Positions 22,741-36,900 of a stretch of 64,000 nucleotides of DNA are shown piece after piece. The position numbers were made by a program, and so were the translations under genes. The stretch's first letter is position 1. The number at the start of each line of letters is the position of its first letter. A model generated the notes under the pieces. The model did not search any database. It was not told the DNA's origin and was given only the letters and a program-made list of their open reading frames with translations. Origin of the DNA: Dipylidium caninum (Eukaryota > Platyhelminthes > Cestoda > Cyclophyllidea > Dipylidiidae); contig QEYB01000180.1 of NCBI GenBank assembly GCA_017562135.1, positions 744,001 through 808,000 of the forward strand. The letters run 5' to 3'.

Positions 22741-25044
22741 GTTCTCTCCCAATGAGTCAGTGGATGCTCTAAGCATTTCTGCCAGTCTATATTTTATTCA
22801 TGGGGAATTACGGGTGTAATTCGTCTTACTAGGATTCCATGGGAATGATTTTGACTTGGAAAAATACTGGAAAATACACTGATCTATCCTACAAACCAAG
22901 GCGATAATGTTGATTTCAAGCGTCCGAATCCACGCTGCCTGAAAGAAAATGAACAGGTTGCCATTCCTATAACCTTAAAAGGTTCTACTGTCACCGTTTT
23001 GACGCATGCTATTGGACGTCGCAATTTCTCCGTGAAAGAGTCTCTAGACTCGAAGTAATGAGGCGCACATGATTAGAAATCCTTCTGATACACCGTTATA
23101 AAAAATCTTGTCGTAGCTGGCATGTATTTTGACGTCGAATGAATGCTACACAGATGCTGACCGACCTCGCGACGGAAAGGATTTGCAACACACTTTGTGG
23201 CTCCTCAGCAGCACTTTCCTGCCCTTTAATACAAAGCCGCCGTGCATTGGTTTCGGTCCGGACTGCAAGTCGATGCCACCGACTGTACGCACTGGCGAGA
23301 ATGCTGGTATGCCAAAAAAGATGCCTCGAATAGAATCGTGTATAGAATAAAACGAGTGTTCCAATTTATGAAGCATTTCAGTATGCGGCAACGTTGAAGT
23401 TTGGTGTTGGGTTGATTAACGTAAATGAAAGTCACGTCTCTTGTCCTCCTCTGACTTCGTGCATCCGTTACGCGACCGACATCAATTAGCCTTGCTGCCA
23501 TGGATGACAGCCGCACTAAAAACTGATCCCTGGAGCGCGTCACGTTTCGACCGAGCTCTCTCCCTTCCTGCCTCTTTTCACCGCCCCGCCCGTTGGCGTC
23601 CGTCTATGCGTCACTATCCCCCACTTGACCCAACTGCTTTTTTACCTAACACCGTAGACATGAGTCCCCAGTTCACGCGTCCATTATCTGTTGTTGGCCC
23701 GCTGTTGAAACGCCTTCCATGACCATAGAGAATATCCTTTCACTTATTCAAGACTGAGGAATCAGCTTATTCCTTAAGTGATGCCTAAAAAATGTGATTG
23801 TTGGAGGACCTCCGGAATCGTACTGCTCATTTTCTGTTGAATTTCTACACTTGTTGAATGGTTGATTTTGCCTGTCCGTGATCTTAGTGTATCTCATCGA
23901 CGTCTAACAGTAAACATTATGCTGTAAAATAGTTCGTTCGTGGGCTACTGTCATTGGTGTTTTGGAGTGCTGCAGCTTCAAGTCATCTCTGAATCGACTA
24001 TCATTTTCGAGCATCTTCCGCCAACAGGAAGTCAAAGAAAGGTAGGGCGCTATGTGGTTAGATTTACAAAACGATCTTTTTGATGACGATCGTGCTGATT
24101 GGAACAGTTGCATCTGACGCAGTTTGGTGGAGTTTTCGTGGTATTGGTGCTTGGAGTCAAAAAAAGAAGCAATCTGACCGTTGGGTAGGAAAGCAGTTTC
24201 AAGTATTTCATGGTCATACTATAGAGTGCTATTTCACCGCCAGCCGATCGTGTGGCAAGAGAAGGTCTAATGGAAACTGCTCACTGTGGTGAGGCCGAGC
24301 GTCGAAATCGGACCCAGAGCCGAGGGTGGGATAGGCTGATGTCCTAGCTTTGCTCTGTCTGGTCCAGCGCCGTGTGGCCACTACTGGAACTGCGCAAAAG
24401 TTCGCCTGAAGGAACTTTGCTAAATCCGTCCAGAGTTCCTCTTTGCGCCTAACCGTGGCGGGTGGAATGCTCGCCGATGAGGGCCGACTAATTTTACACG
24501 CTAACTGGTGTCCGGCGTGAAAAGTCATGCTTGAAGGCATGTCAAGACGATAAACTTCACCGCGTTAGATCGGCCAACATCTCCCACCTGATCTTGCAGC
24601 CCTTGGCCTTTGAAGTGCGCGGAAGTGGCGTGGAACTCTTTTAGGTACGAAACATGATTTGTTGAAATATAGACTAAAATTCCGTGGTTTTGACTCCACT
24701 CTAAATATGCCGAAAGAGAGAGGAAGCGAGCGAGAGGCCAGAGTGCACAAGCCGGATGCTGTGGGTCCTAATGTCTGTGCAGATTTCGGCATAACCTTTC
24801 CTATTCCCTTCGGATCAGTTTGGTAGTCACTTATTCTTATTTAAAAAACAACTCTTGATGCCGAGTGTATTTGAATGGTGGACACTCTCTGCGTCAATTT
24901 TTTATACGATCTTAAAATATGGGTCATTTTTCTCCTTCCCAGGGTTTGCAGCGGAATTGTATGTCTGCACGAAAAATAGGCTAAAATTGGGACCGATTCT
25001 GCATGCTGGAGGAAGTAATCGGTGTTAACCTTGTTCCGTTTCAG
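22741..25044. other. Region without recognised genes
   Basis: Mixed-composition sequence with short ORFs on both strands and no consistent splice signals. Nothing supported. Confidence 0.45.
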
Positions 25045-25250
25045 GGGCCCGACATTAAAGCAGGTGAAAAGCGGATCCTTTCAGATACGTCTGAGGCAGA
25101 AGAAAGACGCTTCGAAAGCTCGGTGTCCAAGCCGGCGAGGGGGGATTCAGTCATCAGCATCCCACTACGAAATAGCTGGAACGAAGAAACAGGCTTTCGA
25201 CTACGGCAGACAACCCAAGTCTCGGAGCCAAGAGAGGCCGAGATCCGAAG
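25045..25250 (+). CDS. Orphan internal exon candidate
   Basis: A 206-nt segment between a good acceptor (TTGTTCCGTTTCAG) and a donor (CCGAAG then GTAAAG), open in two frames. Frame A begins GPDIKAGEKRILSD; frame B begins GPTLKQVKSGSF. Frame B ends in phase 1 and would join in frame to the extended first exon of the downstream PFTAIRE kinase if an acceptor at 27795-27796 is used, giving that kinase a longer N-terminus. This link is speculative. Confidence 0.3.
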
Positions 25251-27000
25251 GTAAAGCACATATCTGGTTCGTGTTCTCATCTGACTTCTCCCCAACCATC
25301 CATCGTGACTCAGACGAAGGCTCTTAGATCGTAAATATGGAAACCAACTAATGTGAATATCTTCTTTCCTCAGAAGAAGGCCCATTTTCCCAATCTCTTA
25401 CTGGAAGAGGATTCCTTGTCTCGGATCCTGTGAACAATCTATTTTATGCATTTGTGACGGGGCAGAGGATCAAGTCAATCATCGCCTTCAGTTTATCAGA
25501 ACGGTTGTTGCCTTCTGAAAGCTCTTCACAACTGGTTAATTGTGGAATGTGACGAAAGTTTGCCATTTCTGGTTCTCATCACCCACACCAACTAATTGTG
25601 GCGCCACTTTAATAAGTACTTGCTTTACTGCACTTCTCCATTGTTTCTGTGGCACCTGCGACTTTTCATTTTTGCGTCCGAGTCGCGTTGGTTACCACCT
25701 TCTTTACGCCGGTGCTGTGCAGGCAACTGAGCCACCTCCCCCGCATGCCGACGCTAGGCCGTAGGGTTAACTGCCTTAAGTTAACTCGTCAGCACAAGTC
25801 ACACCAGACACACTTTGCTAGAAACTAGTCTCGGCTTTTTCTCACAGTCGAAACTTGAAGAAGGTGTTTTTAGCGTAAATATCCTCTCAGTAGCCATCGT
25901 CGCTGCCCTCTAGTTAACACGATTCCCCTTGGCTTTAACAACTTGCCCGAGTCATCTGTCTTTGAGAGGAATCACCCATTTCTCCTCCCGCGCTTTCGCT
26001 TTGGAGCAAATTCCCTCCCTTCCTCGCCACTGCAGGGCATTGTATATGCTAAACTTAAGCGGTATCCATCTTCCTTCACTCAATTATGGTTTTTTTACCG
26101 TGGCACAAGTGAGGACTTATCCCACCATCACCAGTTCTCGCCTGATAATAAAAGAAGCGCATGTGTCCAAATGAAGCCAGTATGCGGGAAAACGCCACGT
26201 AGCACAGTTTGCTTCAACTTCTTTTGAGCACAAAATTTGCACTCATTCAAGTCCTCTCGGTAATGTGCCATTCGTTGGTCCTGCACCTAACTCTAGGTGG
26301 CCGAAATCCACCGGAGCGGCTCCAACTACAGGGTATGTATCGCGACTTTCCATTCACTTTTACCATTTGGCCATATCTGATTAAGACTTTATCGCTTCCC
26401 GACAAAACTGCTTCTCTGGCAACCGATGCCATTCGACCTTTCTCTTTCCCTCCCTGCCACGCTAACAAGATTACGAAGGCTCGAGTTTCGTTCATACTTC
26501 ACGATCCTTTTCTGTCGCCTTTTTTTTACGACCGACACCCAGTAAGTAAAAAATGAATGGTTATGTCAAAGCCTTCATATGACGCAATGCTTTCGATAGA
26601 GATTCGCTGTGCACCCGTCATTGTCACTCAGACGAAGTCGCCTCGCCCGACCTCCATTGGACAATTGGGCTCTTCGTTAGGCAATCCTTTCCGCGTGACA
26701 AACAGAAGAAAAGTGGGAAAGGCGAAATCCCTGCCTTATTGCCTTATTGCGCATTTAAACTATCTTGTGTTCTTCGCCTTATCACTAACAATATGCAATG
26801 GGAAGTATGCTCTTTAACTCTGTTCCGTTTGAGTGTTTCACATGCCCTTTCCTCGTGCAGCAAATGGACACGTCCACTATTTCTTACAGCATGCGTGCTT
26901 TAAAGACATAATTGGTTTAGTGAACATTGTTGGAGTGTTATTAACATTGGCAATACACGAAATCCTTTGAGGCTTCAACGTCCGCCCTCGCGCCCCCACC
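25251..27000. other. Region without recognised genes
   Basis: About 1.75 kb with short ORFs only. Nothing supported. Confidence 0.4.
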
Positions 27001-27100
27001 GCTTCCCGTGGACCGAGGCGGGGCGGGGCGGGACGGGAGAGGTGAGGTGAGGTGAGGTGAGGGCGTGACGGCGAAAAAGTCCGCTCAAATCCACTATGTC
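27001..27100 (+). promoter_or_regulatory. GC-box cluster and GGTGA tandem repeat upstream of the PFTAIRE kinase
   Basis: Overlapping GGGGCGGGGC-type boxes at 27018-27033 are followed by four exact copies of GGTGA at 27041-27060. The block is about 0.9 kb upstream of the kinase ATG, so it is a candidate promoter element. The role is inferred. Confidence 0.35.
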
Positions 27101-27993
27101 GTTTTTTGACGGCGGTGGTTGGAGTTCTGTGATTATCCGTGTACATTCGTGTGTTTGGATGAAAAGCAGAAAATTCCAGTCTTCGACCGAATTGTTGTTA
27201 ACCAGTTGCAAAGACGACGGTCCTCGTGCTTGACCTCTGGCTGTAAATTCCCTTCGGATGCTCGAAAAAACCGCCCTCTCCCCGCGGCTGTTTATTTGCA
27301 TGCTTACTTGGGAGGGACACTGGGAGTGAGCTTACATTGGAGACGGCGGAGCCTACCGCACCACATCTGATGAAACGAAGTAGGGATGGACAATGGTAAA
27401 TTAAACTGAGGATAACCACTGGGTGGGATTTCTGCTCCACGTTAACTCCCTATGCTAAATGGCGATGTTATGCGCTCGGTGTCAGAGCGGCACTAGTAAA
27501 TGCCTCGTGGTCCATCGCATGGACCCTCTCCACTCCGAGCGAACGCTTCGACCTCGCGCCTCCCCCCTCGGCCTGTGGCCGCTGGCTTGCGCGGCACAGG
27601 AAATGTGCCACTGAGCGATATCGCGACATGCCTCGCGGCGCCTCTTAGTTCAGCAGCCACTCCTCCACTAGACCTGTGTTTTGGCCGCCTTCTATTCTTA
27701 TCTAAACCCCAATAAGTGGATTTTGCGCCATTGGAACTAGCCAAATTCACGTAACAGAAAAGAGCTCATACAATTTGTATGGTGTTTGTGGTGTAGGTTT
27801 CGGGGATGCCGACACGACGGACTTTCCTTCAACCAAGACGCGAACGGAAGCGAATACGAGGACGGCGAAGGAAGGGGAGGAGGAAGGAGACAAGGGAGGA
27901 GGTGTCGGTCGTGCAGGTGATGATAGCGGAATCTCCTGTCGTTCCGGCGCCACGTGGCGTTCGCGGGGTTCCTCCGCCGCTCGCTCGGCCGTG

Positions 27994-30900
27994 ATGGGGA
28001 TCGAGTCGTTCGGCTCCATAGAATCGTACAAGAAGTTGGAGGTACTTGGAGAGGGCTCCTACGCAACTGTTTATCGAGGATTCTCCCAGTAAGTTAACGC
28101 AAACTACTGAGACTTCTTGTGCCCTTTTTAAGTGAAATATTTTAGCAGGAATTGCATGAAGCACTGGGTGAGCTGCGGTAACAAAATGATGCTAGGTTAG
28201 CTTTCTTTTTTTGAACATTTTTGAGTAATAGACAGTGCTTTAGAAATGAGTGTTGTGGATATCCCAAAAATAGGCATTACGATGATGTAACAAATCCGTC
28301 CTGAACACACCTCCACGGGACCCAAAGTGGAGACGACAAATTGAGCGGAGCCGTAGTGACGATGTCGACATTCCCGATGTGCTCATGCATTGCTGCGACG
28401 TAGGGACAGGATCATGAAATTAGGCGGCTTGCAGAGGCCTTTCGTGTACGGAGGACTTGTCGACGAATGTCAATGTTCATCCGTAACGATCCCCTCCAAC
28501 CATAGCTATCCCTCAAACAAGGCATCTGTGATTGCGCCCACCATGACCTTACAGCAAAGAGCAGAACCAGAGCCTCGACCTTAAGTAAGGGTCAAACATC
28601 ATCAGGAAGTGTCGATGTTAGCTTCACTGAGCGCTGCCGCCTAAACACCACTTCGTCCCCTCCCCGCTCGGTAACGCAACAGGCCGCCAAAGCGCAGTCA
28701 TCAGCGCAGTCCGCCGGCCCTTAGTGGTGGGGCCCCGCGTGAGCCAGCGCAGTAACAAGGACGCATGCCGTCCCTCGTGTCACGTATTTCCGCTTCATCC
28801 GTACACGCTACGGCCGACTTGAAAGCGCCTCTAGATAGGACCAGAAAAGTCCTTCACATGCCCTTGCAAATTGAATTCTCGCCGCGGAAGCCATTCATTA
28901 AAAACTCACAGGTATTTGTCCTTCTTTTGCAGTCTAACAAACCGTGTGGTGGCTGTGAAGGAGATTCGAATTAATCAGGAGGAGGGCCTACCCTTCACAG
29001 CCATTCGAGAAGGTGGGTTCTCCTATGCTGCCCCATCAGACAACTGCTTTCCTTTTCGAGGCCACTTTGTTGCAGCAGCTCATGTGTTCAACATACGAGT
29101 TAGATTTTGCCCATAAAATCATGTTCTGGACCGTTTAACGCGGTCATGCTTGCGAAATTTTCCCCAATTTTATTAGTATATGCATACTCGGATGCTATCT
29201 GGCTTCTCACAGTGGACCATACATTCGTTCATTCGTTTCTAGCCTCACTGCTGAAGTCCCTTCGACATGCAAATATTGTCACTCTACACGACATTGTGCA
29301 CACGAAACTCACTCTCAACTTCGTCTTCGAATATGTGGTGAGTTGCACACCTTGTTGCATCCGTCTCCTTGCGCATTTGCCCTCCCCTCGACCTGGCCGC
29401 TGGCTAAACTCGGCCATTTGGCGTCCCCCTTTGGCCGAGGCATTGTATGGCGCACGTGGTCGGGACAGGAGCACACCTCCATTTAACACCACCTAGTTGA
29501 CCCGTTGATCCGTGCGCAAAAAACTAGTTGCTCCTGGCCGGCTTACCTCAGGCGCGCGCGGGCCGCTGTTAGACGAAGCTTTATGTCGCTTTTCCCAGGG
29601 ACAGCGTGTTGGTGTCGCATCTGCGAGCTCCACCGCAATAAACCCAACGATCCATTTGTGTACCTGGTCTTTTCGGCTAAAAATCAGATTTTCATGTTAA
29701 CTTGGCCCCAAGTAAACACAATTTAAATTAATTAGAGGAAAAGAAGATCTCTATTCGCGTGTTACCTTACCTTCTTACTCGACTATTCTAAGTGTGAGTG
29801 AGAGTACTGGCAGTGTTCTTTTTATCTACTGGCTTCCTTTTTAAAACAGGACTCCGATTTGAGCCGACTGATGGAAAAGAATCCCAAAGGCCTCAAACCG
29901 CAAAATGTACAGGTAAGATTTTTTAACTTGTCACTTCCGGTCTCCCAAGTTGGCGAGCCAACGGCGTGCATTGCCATACCCATTCTGATTGCACCAGTTC
30001 ACCCGGCATAACCGTCGACGCTTTCTTTGAGGTCATGGCGCGTCCGACACCTTCCTCCAGTGAAGGCCGCCCGGGCTGTCAAAGCGGGCAAAGGGCGGAT
30101 GAAAGGGGAGAGTTGGGTGATTCGATAAAAGCGCTCAAAAGAAAGTGCAGCCGACATATGACTTAACCTCTGTCATGCTCTCAATGATAGCATCTTCAGC
30201 TTGAAAGACTGTTCACTTAGGCCAGCATAAGAAGTCGATGTGAGATGCCAGGGGACTTGCGATGCGATCATGCTACGGCTAAAAATCACTATTAATTCCG
30301 TCGAGCATTCAGCCTGCCAAAGCCCACAATCTCCGTCTCAATGACTCGAGCCGCTCCCTTTTCACCTTTTTGGCTCTTCAGTTGCTTCTCTACCAACTGT
30401 TGCGTGGCTTGGCCTATTGCCACGATCGCAGAATACTACATCGCGACCTAAAGCCACAGAACATTCTCGTGGCCACGAACGGTGAACTCAAATTGGCTGA
30501 TTTCGGACTGGCCAGGGCCAAGTCTGTTCCCAGCCACACGTACAGCCATGAGGTTGTCACCCTTTGGTACCGGCCACCCGATGTTCTGTTGGGCTCCACG
30601 AACTACACTGCCTCTCTCGACATGTGGTAAGTCTTCTTCGCCCGAATTATTAATTACCTCTCGCTAGGTGGAAGCACCTTTCCACTGACGCGAGTGTAGC
30701 TATGTCCAAGTGTTTCCGTCGAGACAATACTTTGTTGGTAGGCAGGGCTACTGCCATTTGTTGTATAATCAGACGCCTTTAGGGATACCGAGTCACAAAA
30801 TTAGGGCATAAGGGAAATTTATCAATGTTCCATCTTTCTGGTGCCATGTCAAGTACCCTATTTCTGCGTTAGCAGACAGGCTAGAGAGTTGCGCACTTCT

Positions 30901-33900
30901 CCGCATTTGGCTGACACCTTCCGTGACCCTATTTTAATGCAGAGTCTCCTGGTAGCTGCACTGACACGTCGAGAAACCGCATGGCTATGCCATTCTTGGA
31001 GGTGGAGGAACGAGATTTTTGCAAAGTGCTTCTACTTTGATCTGGCTCCTTAAGTTCTCGACCCACAAAATGGTCATTGAACAGATTGCAAGTTTGGGCA
31101 TGCTTTTGTCCGAAGCCGTCATGTTAACTCATCCCTGATGAAGCGAGGCGTCGAAGATCTGCCTTCAAATACCCGTGCGCACGAGTTCCATTCTCATCGT
31201 TTAAGTGGAAGTCGACTGTCAAAAGTTGTCTATTTTGAAACTGATAGCCTCTCATCAGCGTATCATAATTCCAGCCTTCATTAGGGATTGTTTACTTACT
31301 TTAACTTTCTTTTTCTGAGTTTAAAAACTTTATTTCTCCTCCCTGAGGACCAGTCGTTCTACTCTCGAGGATTTGCCCACTTGTTTACCAGTCTGCTCAA
31401 ACCGTGTCTCTTTGCCGTAGGGGAGTCGGGTGTATATTTTTGGAGATGCTCTCCGGAGACGCCACCTTCCCCGGGGTTGCCGATGCTGTGGATCAACTGG
31501 ATAAGATATTCAAGGTATGCTAATAGTGCAAAACCTGACGTTTGTCTCTCACCTGAAAATAAAGTATATCGTTCTTAACCTATCTGGCGGGTAGTTGCGT
31601 TACCACGGCGCTATTTACTCTCAAACGGCACCAAAATGTGATGTCCAGAGACTTATCGGTCCTTGCGATAGTCTGCGGACTGTGTTCATTGCCTGCAAAC
31701 GGGCATCGGCTCTCGCAGACACTTGTCCGTGGAATCGGTGCGGATCCTCGGTAGCGAGTCTGGACTGCGGGCTCGCAGAGACCTTACAACCGGCCGGTCT
31801 AATTGCCTACCTATTATTCCCTTAAACCCATGCGGGTTCCCCGGGTTTCACCTCATTACTTTAATTTCGTTATTTTTGGTAGCAACACAAACGCATCGAA
31901 AACAATTTCGAGTGTTCCTCAATGTGCCACCTTTAAGAGGCCACTTCTGCCGTATCAACGACTACTCGAGGCGAGGTAGTAACTCTTATAGGATGATGGC
32001 CACCGCGAAGTGCTTGTGTTTAAAAAGCGTCTACCGCTGTTGTCCCTGGTGTTACTGTAAATTACGTAGCAACGACTGGTTAAAGCGCATCCATGCTTCC
32101 GACATGTTAGACCACAGTACGCATTCACGCTTCTTTCTATCTGCCTATTGCGGAAAAACGTAATTTCCGGATGTCATATCTGCCAATCGTCGCGACCCCT
32201 CGTTGCCTTATGTTTTTCCGAGAATCGTGGAAGTGTATCGATATTTCTGTCAACATTTGCTTTTCAGGCACACTTTGAAGTCTTTCGGCACTTATCAGTT
32301 TGCAGACGTGGACACATACCCATAGCGAATGTGGAAAGACACTTTTTTTCTCTGTTTTGCGAGCCAAGTGACAGGGCTACATCGACTGTCCGAGCCCAAA
32401 TGGCGCCGTTTTGTCGAATTGGACTCCTGGCTGAAATTGAATCGCATCGGAATCCGCACAAATAGAAGTAAGAGGGCGGACCGGGTCGCTGCTCCGTCGG
32501 TGCGACTCAGTCGCCTCGTTTAAGAGGCGCAATGGCCTCGGGACAGGGGCGTTTTGGGTCCAGCGCGGGCGTGGCCGGCGGCAGCCAATGGGCGCCCGAC
32601 GTGGGCGCGGCCGCGCGAGCGCCTTGTCCGCGTGACTCACGCATGACGCGGAAGGTCACGTCCCCAGGGCGTAGGTCTGCGCTTGGCGCGCGCCTCGACT
32701 GCCTCCTCCGCCCTGTCGTCTGCCTCGCCTCCCTCGGTGGCCATTGCGGCCCTGCTTGGCGGCAGGAGGAGCTGGGCTCCTGCGCCGTTCACGTTCGGCA
32801 TTGGGAACCACTCGGAGGACTGCGGCTCTCCACCTCACCGCGAACCTTCCCTTCTTTTTTACCCCAGAAAGACTTCATCAACAACTGGTCTCCGATCGTC
32901 GCTGAGGGCAGTCGAATGTCGCATTTTGTATGTCATCAAATAGCAAGGCTCTTCGCCCATTTGTATCTGTTGCTGACACTACCTCGAGTGGTTGAGTCTC
33001 CAAATAACACTCGTCATTAGTGGGATCTACTACTCCTTGTCTGAGGAAGGACATTACTTAATTTGGTCGACATTATCCGTTCTACAGTCCGAATTTAATT
33101 GCTGTTTGTACCTTTAAATGACATATTTCTGCGAAGTCGATGGCTGCATGAAACGCCGACACTGGGCACTACCTCCCACTGTCTCCTCCCGTTGAATTTG
33201 GTGAATTTGACAACAGTGGCAGCCCGCGCTTGTGTCCTCCCATTACAGTACATGGGCACACCCACAGAGGAGACTTGGCCTGGTGTCTCGAAGTTGCCTA
33301 AATACAAGAGTCTCCTCGGGAATTCCTTGCACCATCGGCACCGTCGCCAACATTATTCACACCACCATCGCCAAAGTCATCATCACTATCGCCATCAGCC
33401 GATGCAGCAAGCACAGCAACAGCAACAACAACAGCAGCGTTCGTTCAGCGGAGCTTGCGGTGGTCGATCGGCACGTGGAGGATGCAGACTTCTATGGCAT
33501 GTTGGAAAGCCGTTGAACCGCGTCGTGCCTCGTCTCGGTCACATCGCCCATGCCACCGCCCTCGCCACGGCACTTCTCCAACTGCCTCCTGAGCGACGCA
33601 TCACCGCGCGCGCTGCTCTCCGGCATCCCTATTTCACCGTCTCCCTCCCCACTGCTCAACTTGCCTGCCTTCCTGATAGTAAGGTCTCCCTTTGCCTCTT
33701 AAACACTTCCTCTTCATAAATCTCAAATTTCCCTGCTCGAGGATACTTCACTTGGATAGTCCTACCCATAAATAGGGAGAAGGACCATCTAAGAAATAGA
33801 CAACACTTTATCCGTCCCCGACTCTCAATTCCTCTGAGTTTTCAAGATCGCAATGTGGTGTTTACCGTCTAAAAATGTTAAGTCTCGTGTTGCGTTCGTG

Positions 33901-36900
33901 ACGAGGGCATGTGGCATGCGGCCGGCGTTTCCGAAAGGCGTCCAACTAAAACATGGTCTCTACACGCTGCCCCGACGGAGTTACCGGACTCATTGGAGCA
34001 CACCCAGTGGAGCTTAATGCTCTGTGCCCCAGACACGGGAGTTAGGAAGTGGACACAAGTGAACCACTCTCATTACTTTCACTTTAAAAGAGGGTCAAGG
34101 GGCTGTGCCAGACATCCGATCTACTCTCTGTGTCATTACAGCGTTTGGACATGAAGATGTCCTCGTCAGTTGCAAAAGTCATCAGTTGACTGCTTATCGC
34201 TGAGTATTGAAACTTTTCCTCCATACCCCAAATCACGGGATTGCAAACTTGGGTCTTTCCTTTTAGCAATGTCTATTTTTACAATTGCCGGCTTGAGGAT
34301 GACATCCGAAGACTCTCCCCCTCGATATTCTATCAGAACGACGGAAAAGTGTCCGAAACATCTCTCTTACAATGGTAATGTAAATGCAAATAGCGGTAGT
34401 TCTACCAACATACCTTCTTCCACCTCTTCCTCGTCCTCTATCAATCGCTTCTCTCCCCCTCCAACCGACCGCAAAACCACCTCTTTGGACGAAGAGGTCG
34501 GCGCGAAAAAGGTCTCTTCTTGTCAACCTCCGGGCCCTTCTCAACCGCAAGCGCAGCTAGTACCTCCATTATGGCACCCGTATCCGTATTTCCCACCCCA
34601 TCACCTGAAACAGCAGCATTCTCAAACTGGGACAGACCCCAGGGCGCCGTTTTACCCTTTCTGCTATTTCCCAGCCTACATCCCCGCCCCGTCGTCTACT
34701 GCCGCGACCTCAGGTCTACCCACTCAGTCGTCCGCCTTCATTCCCGTCTCAGTGCGACCGATGATGGCGCCTTGGGTGCCGGCCTACCCTGTCCCTCCCG
34801 ATGTTAACTCCAAAGAAACTTCCACCCGCGAGGTGTCTGAAAAGACGCAAAATCCAAGGCCGTCATTCCTCCCAACAAAATCTACCGACATCGTTTGGGT
34901 TGTTCCGTGGATAGTAAGTGCTGAAGACACTGATATTTAAGGTGGTTCACATGAACTTCGGAGGTGAAGTTATTATAAATGGTAATTACTTAAAGGCCTG
35001 ATGTAAGGTGAATTTGGGTTTTGTTGATATTTTGCCAGAACTGGGAATTTTGCCCGCTACTGTCCCAGCAACATTTATCCTGCTGCTTTTGAGTTGCTGA
35101 GAGACTCAGTCCTTTCGCCTCGCCCACCACCTTCTTGTGTGACAAACTTAAGTGGGGCGGCTTTCTGTCCCAAGCGTTAACTCATGTGAGGAACAGTTAG
35201 TAGCCCAGCAAGACTCTCCTTTTCGGAGCATACATTTGGCGTTTCATATACCGTTTGCGTGGCGAAAACCGCTAACATTCGAGTGTTTTAAACTTTATTG
35301 CATGCTTTACACGCCCACTGATGTTATCAAAACGTGAACTGAGCGGATTTGAGGCAGCCGCTCGATAATAGCGCATATTTACTTTTTACCCACCCATTTG
35401 TTCGTCCACTTTGTTGCGCCCTTCTGTGCTTACCTCGAGTCCATGCTCCCGTCGAGGCGTGACACCTGACCACCCCGCCCTCCTGTCGTCCCTGCTGGTT
35501 ACGCTTGTTAGTGCACATGTCTGAACGAGCGCTGATTTTAGCCCCAGATACGCGAGACATGGCGGTTACCATGGCTTCCATCGGTTTTGACGTGAATTTA
35601 TGTAGCTTTGTTCTACTGGATAGTGACAAGACCACGGTAACTTGATCCTAACATTAGGATGTGTTTGAGACGACCCTCAAGGTAAGGAAGGCGATGAAAA
35701 TCTCTATTAAGCCTTCGCCCTCAACGTGGTGTGAATCTCCTTGAGGGCGGAGGGGCCTGGGAACGGATGGGGAGCGCATTCTGCCAAGCGCTCCGCCTTC
35801 GGACAACCCTGTGCGTTGCTTCCTTGGTGCTGATGTGGCCCATCCTCCGGCCATCATCCAGTCGCGTTGCCTCGGTGACGGTCACGAGTCAGTCGACTAG
35901 TGACCCGCAAAAATTGAGTTTCAACCAAGGATGAGGTGGAACAAACATTGCTAGGCTAATTAGCATTTTGCATGTCTGGAACACATAAGAGACTTGCTCT
36001 CTTACGAAAAGGATGTGAACCTACGTATGAGGAGGGGCGGAATCGCCAAAAACGGCGGAAAGTAAAGCAACAAATGTTCCAGAATATGTCTCATGAGCGA
36101 AGAGACGAAAGACTTTCATCGTAAACGTTGGCCACTTTGATTTCCGGCCTATCCGCCGAACCCCCTCGTCTGGGGTAAACGCGTTTCGAGTGGACCAAGG
36201 CTTAAAGTTAACTATGTCCTTTCACAAGTCATTATTTTGCGCTCATGTGGAAGAACTGCCTGCGTTTTTTGCCCATCGTATTTTCTTGCGGTTAATGCGT
36301 AATTATCGTGTCTGTGCTATCGCCGAGGTGGCCAAGGGAGTTAATTACCCGTAGTAAAATCCCAATGCCGTCTTTACTCCGCATCATCCACTATCTCTGC
36401 CCCCCTTAAGTGATTTGCGCAATTCGCCTTCCTCGGGACTTAAATCTTGCATGTTTTCATCAATATTTTATGCGTCTTACCCCTGTAAAACCAATTGGGA
36501 GACAAAGTTGACTTCCACGCGAGAAACGGGGGAAATTATTCCTGCTAGTCTAACATTACGAGGATGTTGGTTAACATCTTTTCCCACCCTGATACCTCTA
36601 TTAATGAAACCGGATGTTAAACGCTATTTCCCCTTTTTCACTCAGCCCCAGTCCTATTATCCGCCTGGCTATTCTATGGCTCACCCTCCTGCTCATGCCT
36701 GCCCGCCGACAGCCGGTCCAGCCCAAAAGTCGGTTGCTCTACAAACAGGCGACCCAGTGTGTGGAAACTCACAGATCTCCTGTGCTGCTGAGGAAGACGG
36801 GACGCACACAACGAAGGATAGCCCAGTCGACCTCATCAGCAACAGCGACGACATTAACAACACCCTTGCGACGGACGTCCCCACCTCCATGCTTCAACTC

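Noticed and set aside
27775..27993. N-terminal extension of the kinase first exon
   Set aside because: The frame is open, but the added residues are low-complexity and unconserved, so the ATG at 27994 was used and the extension noted only as possible.
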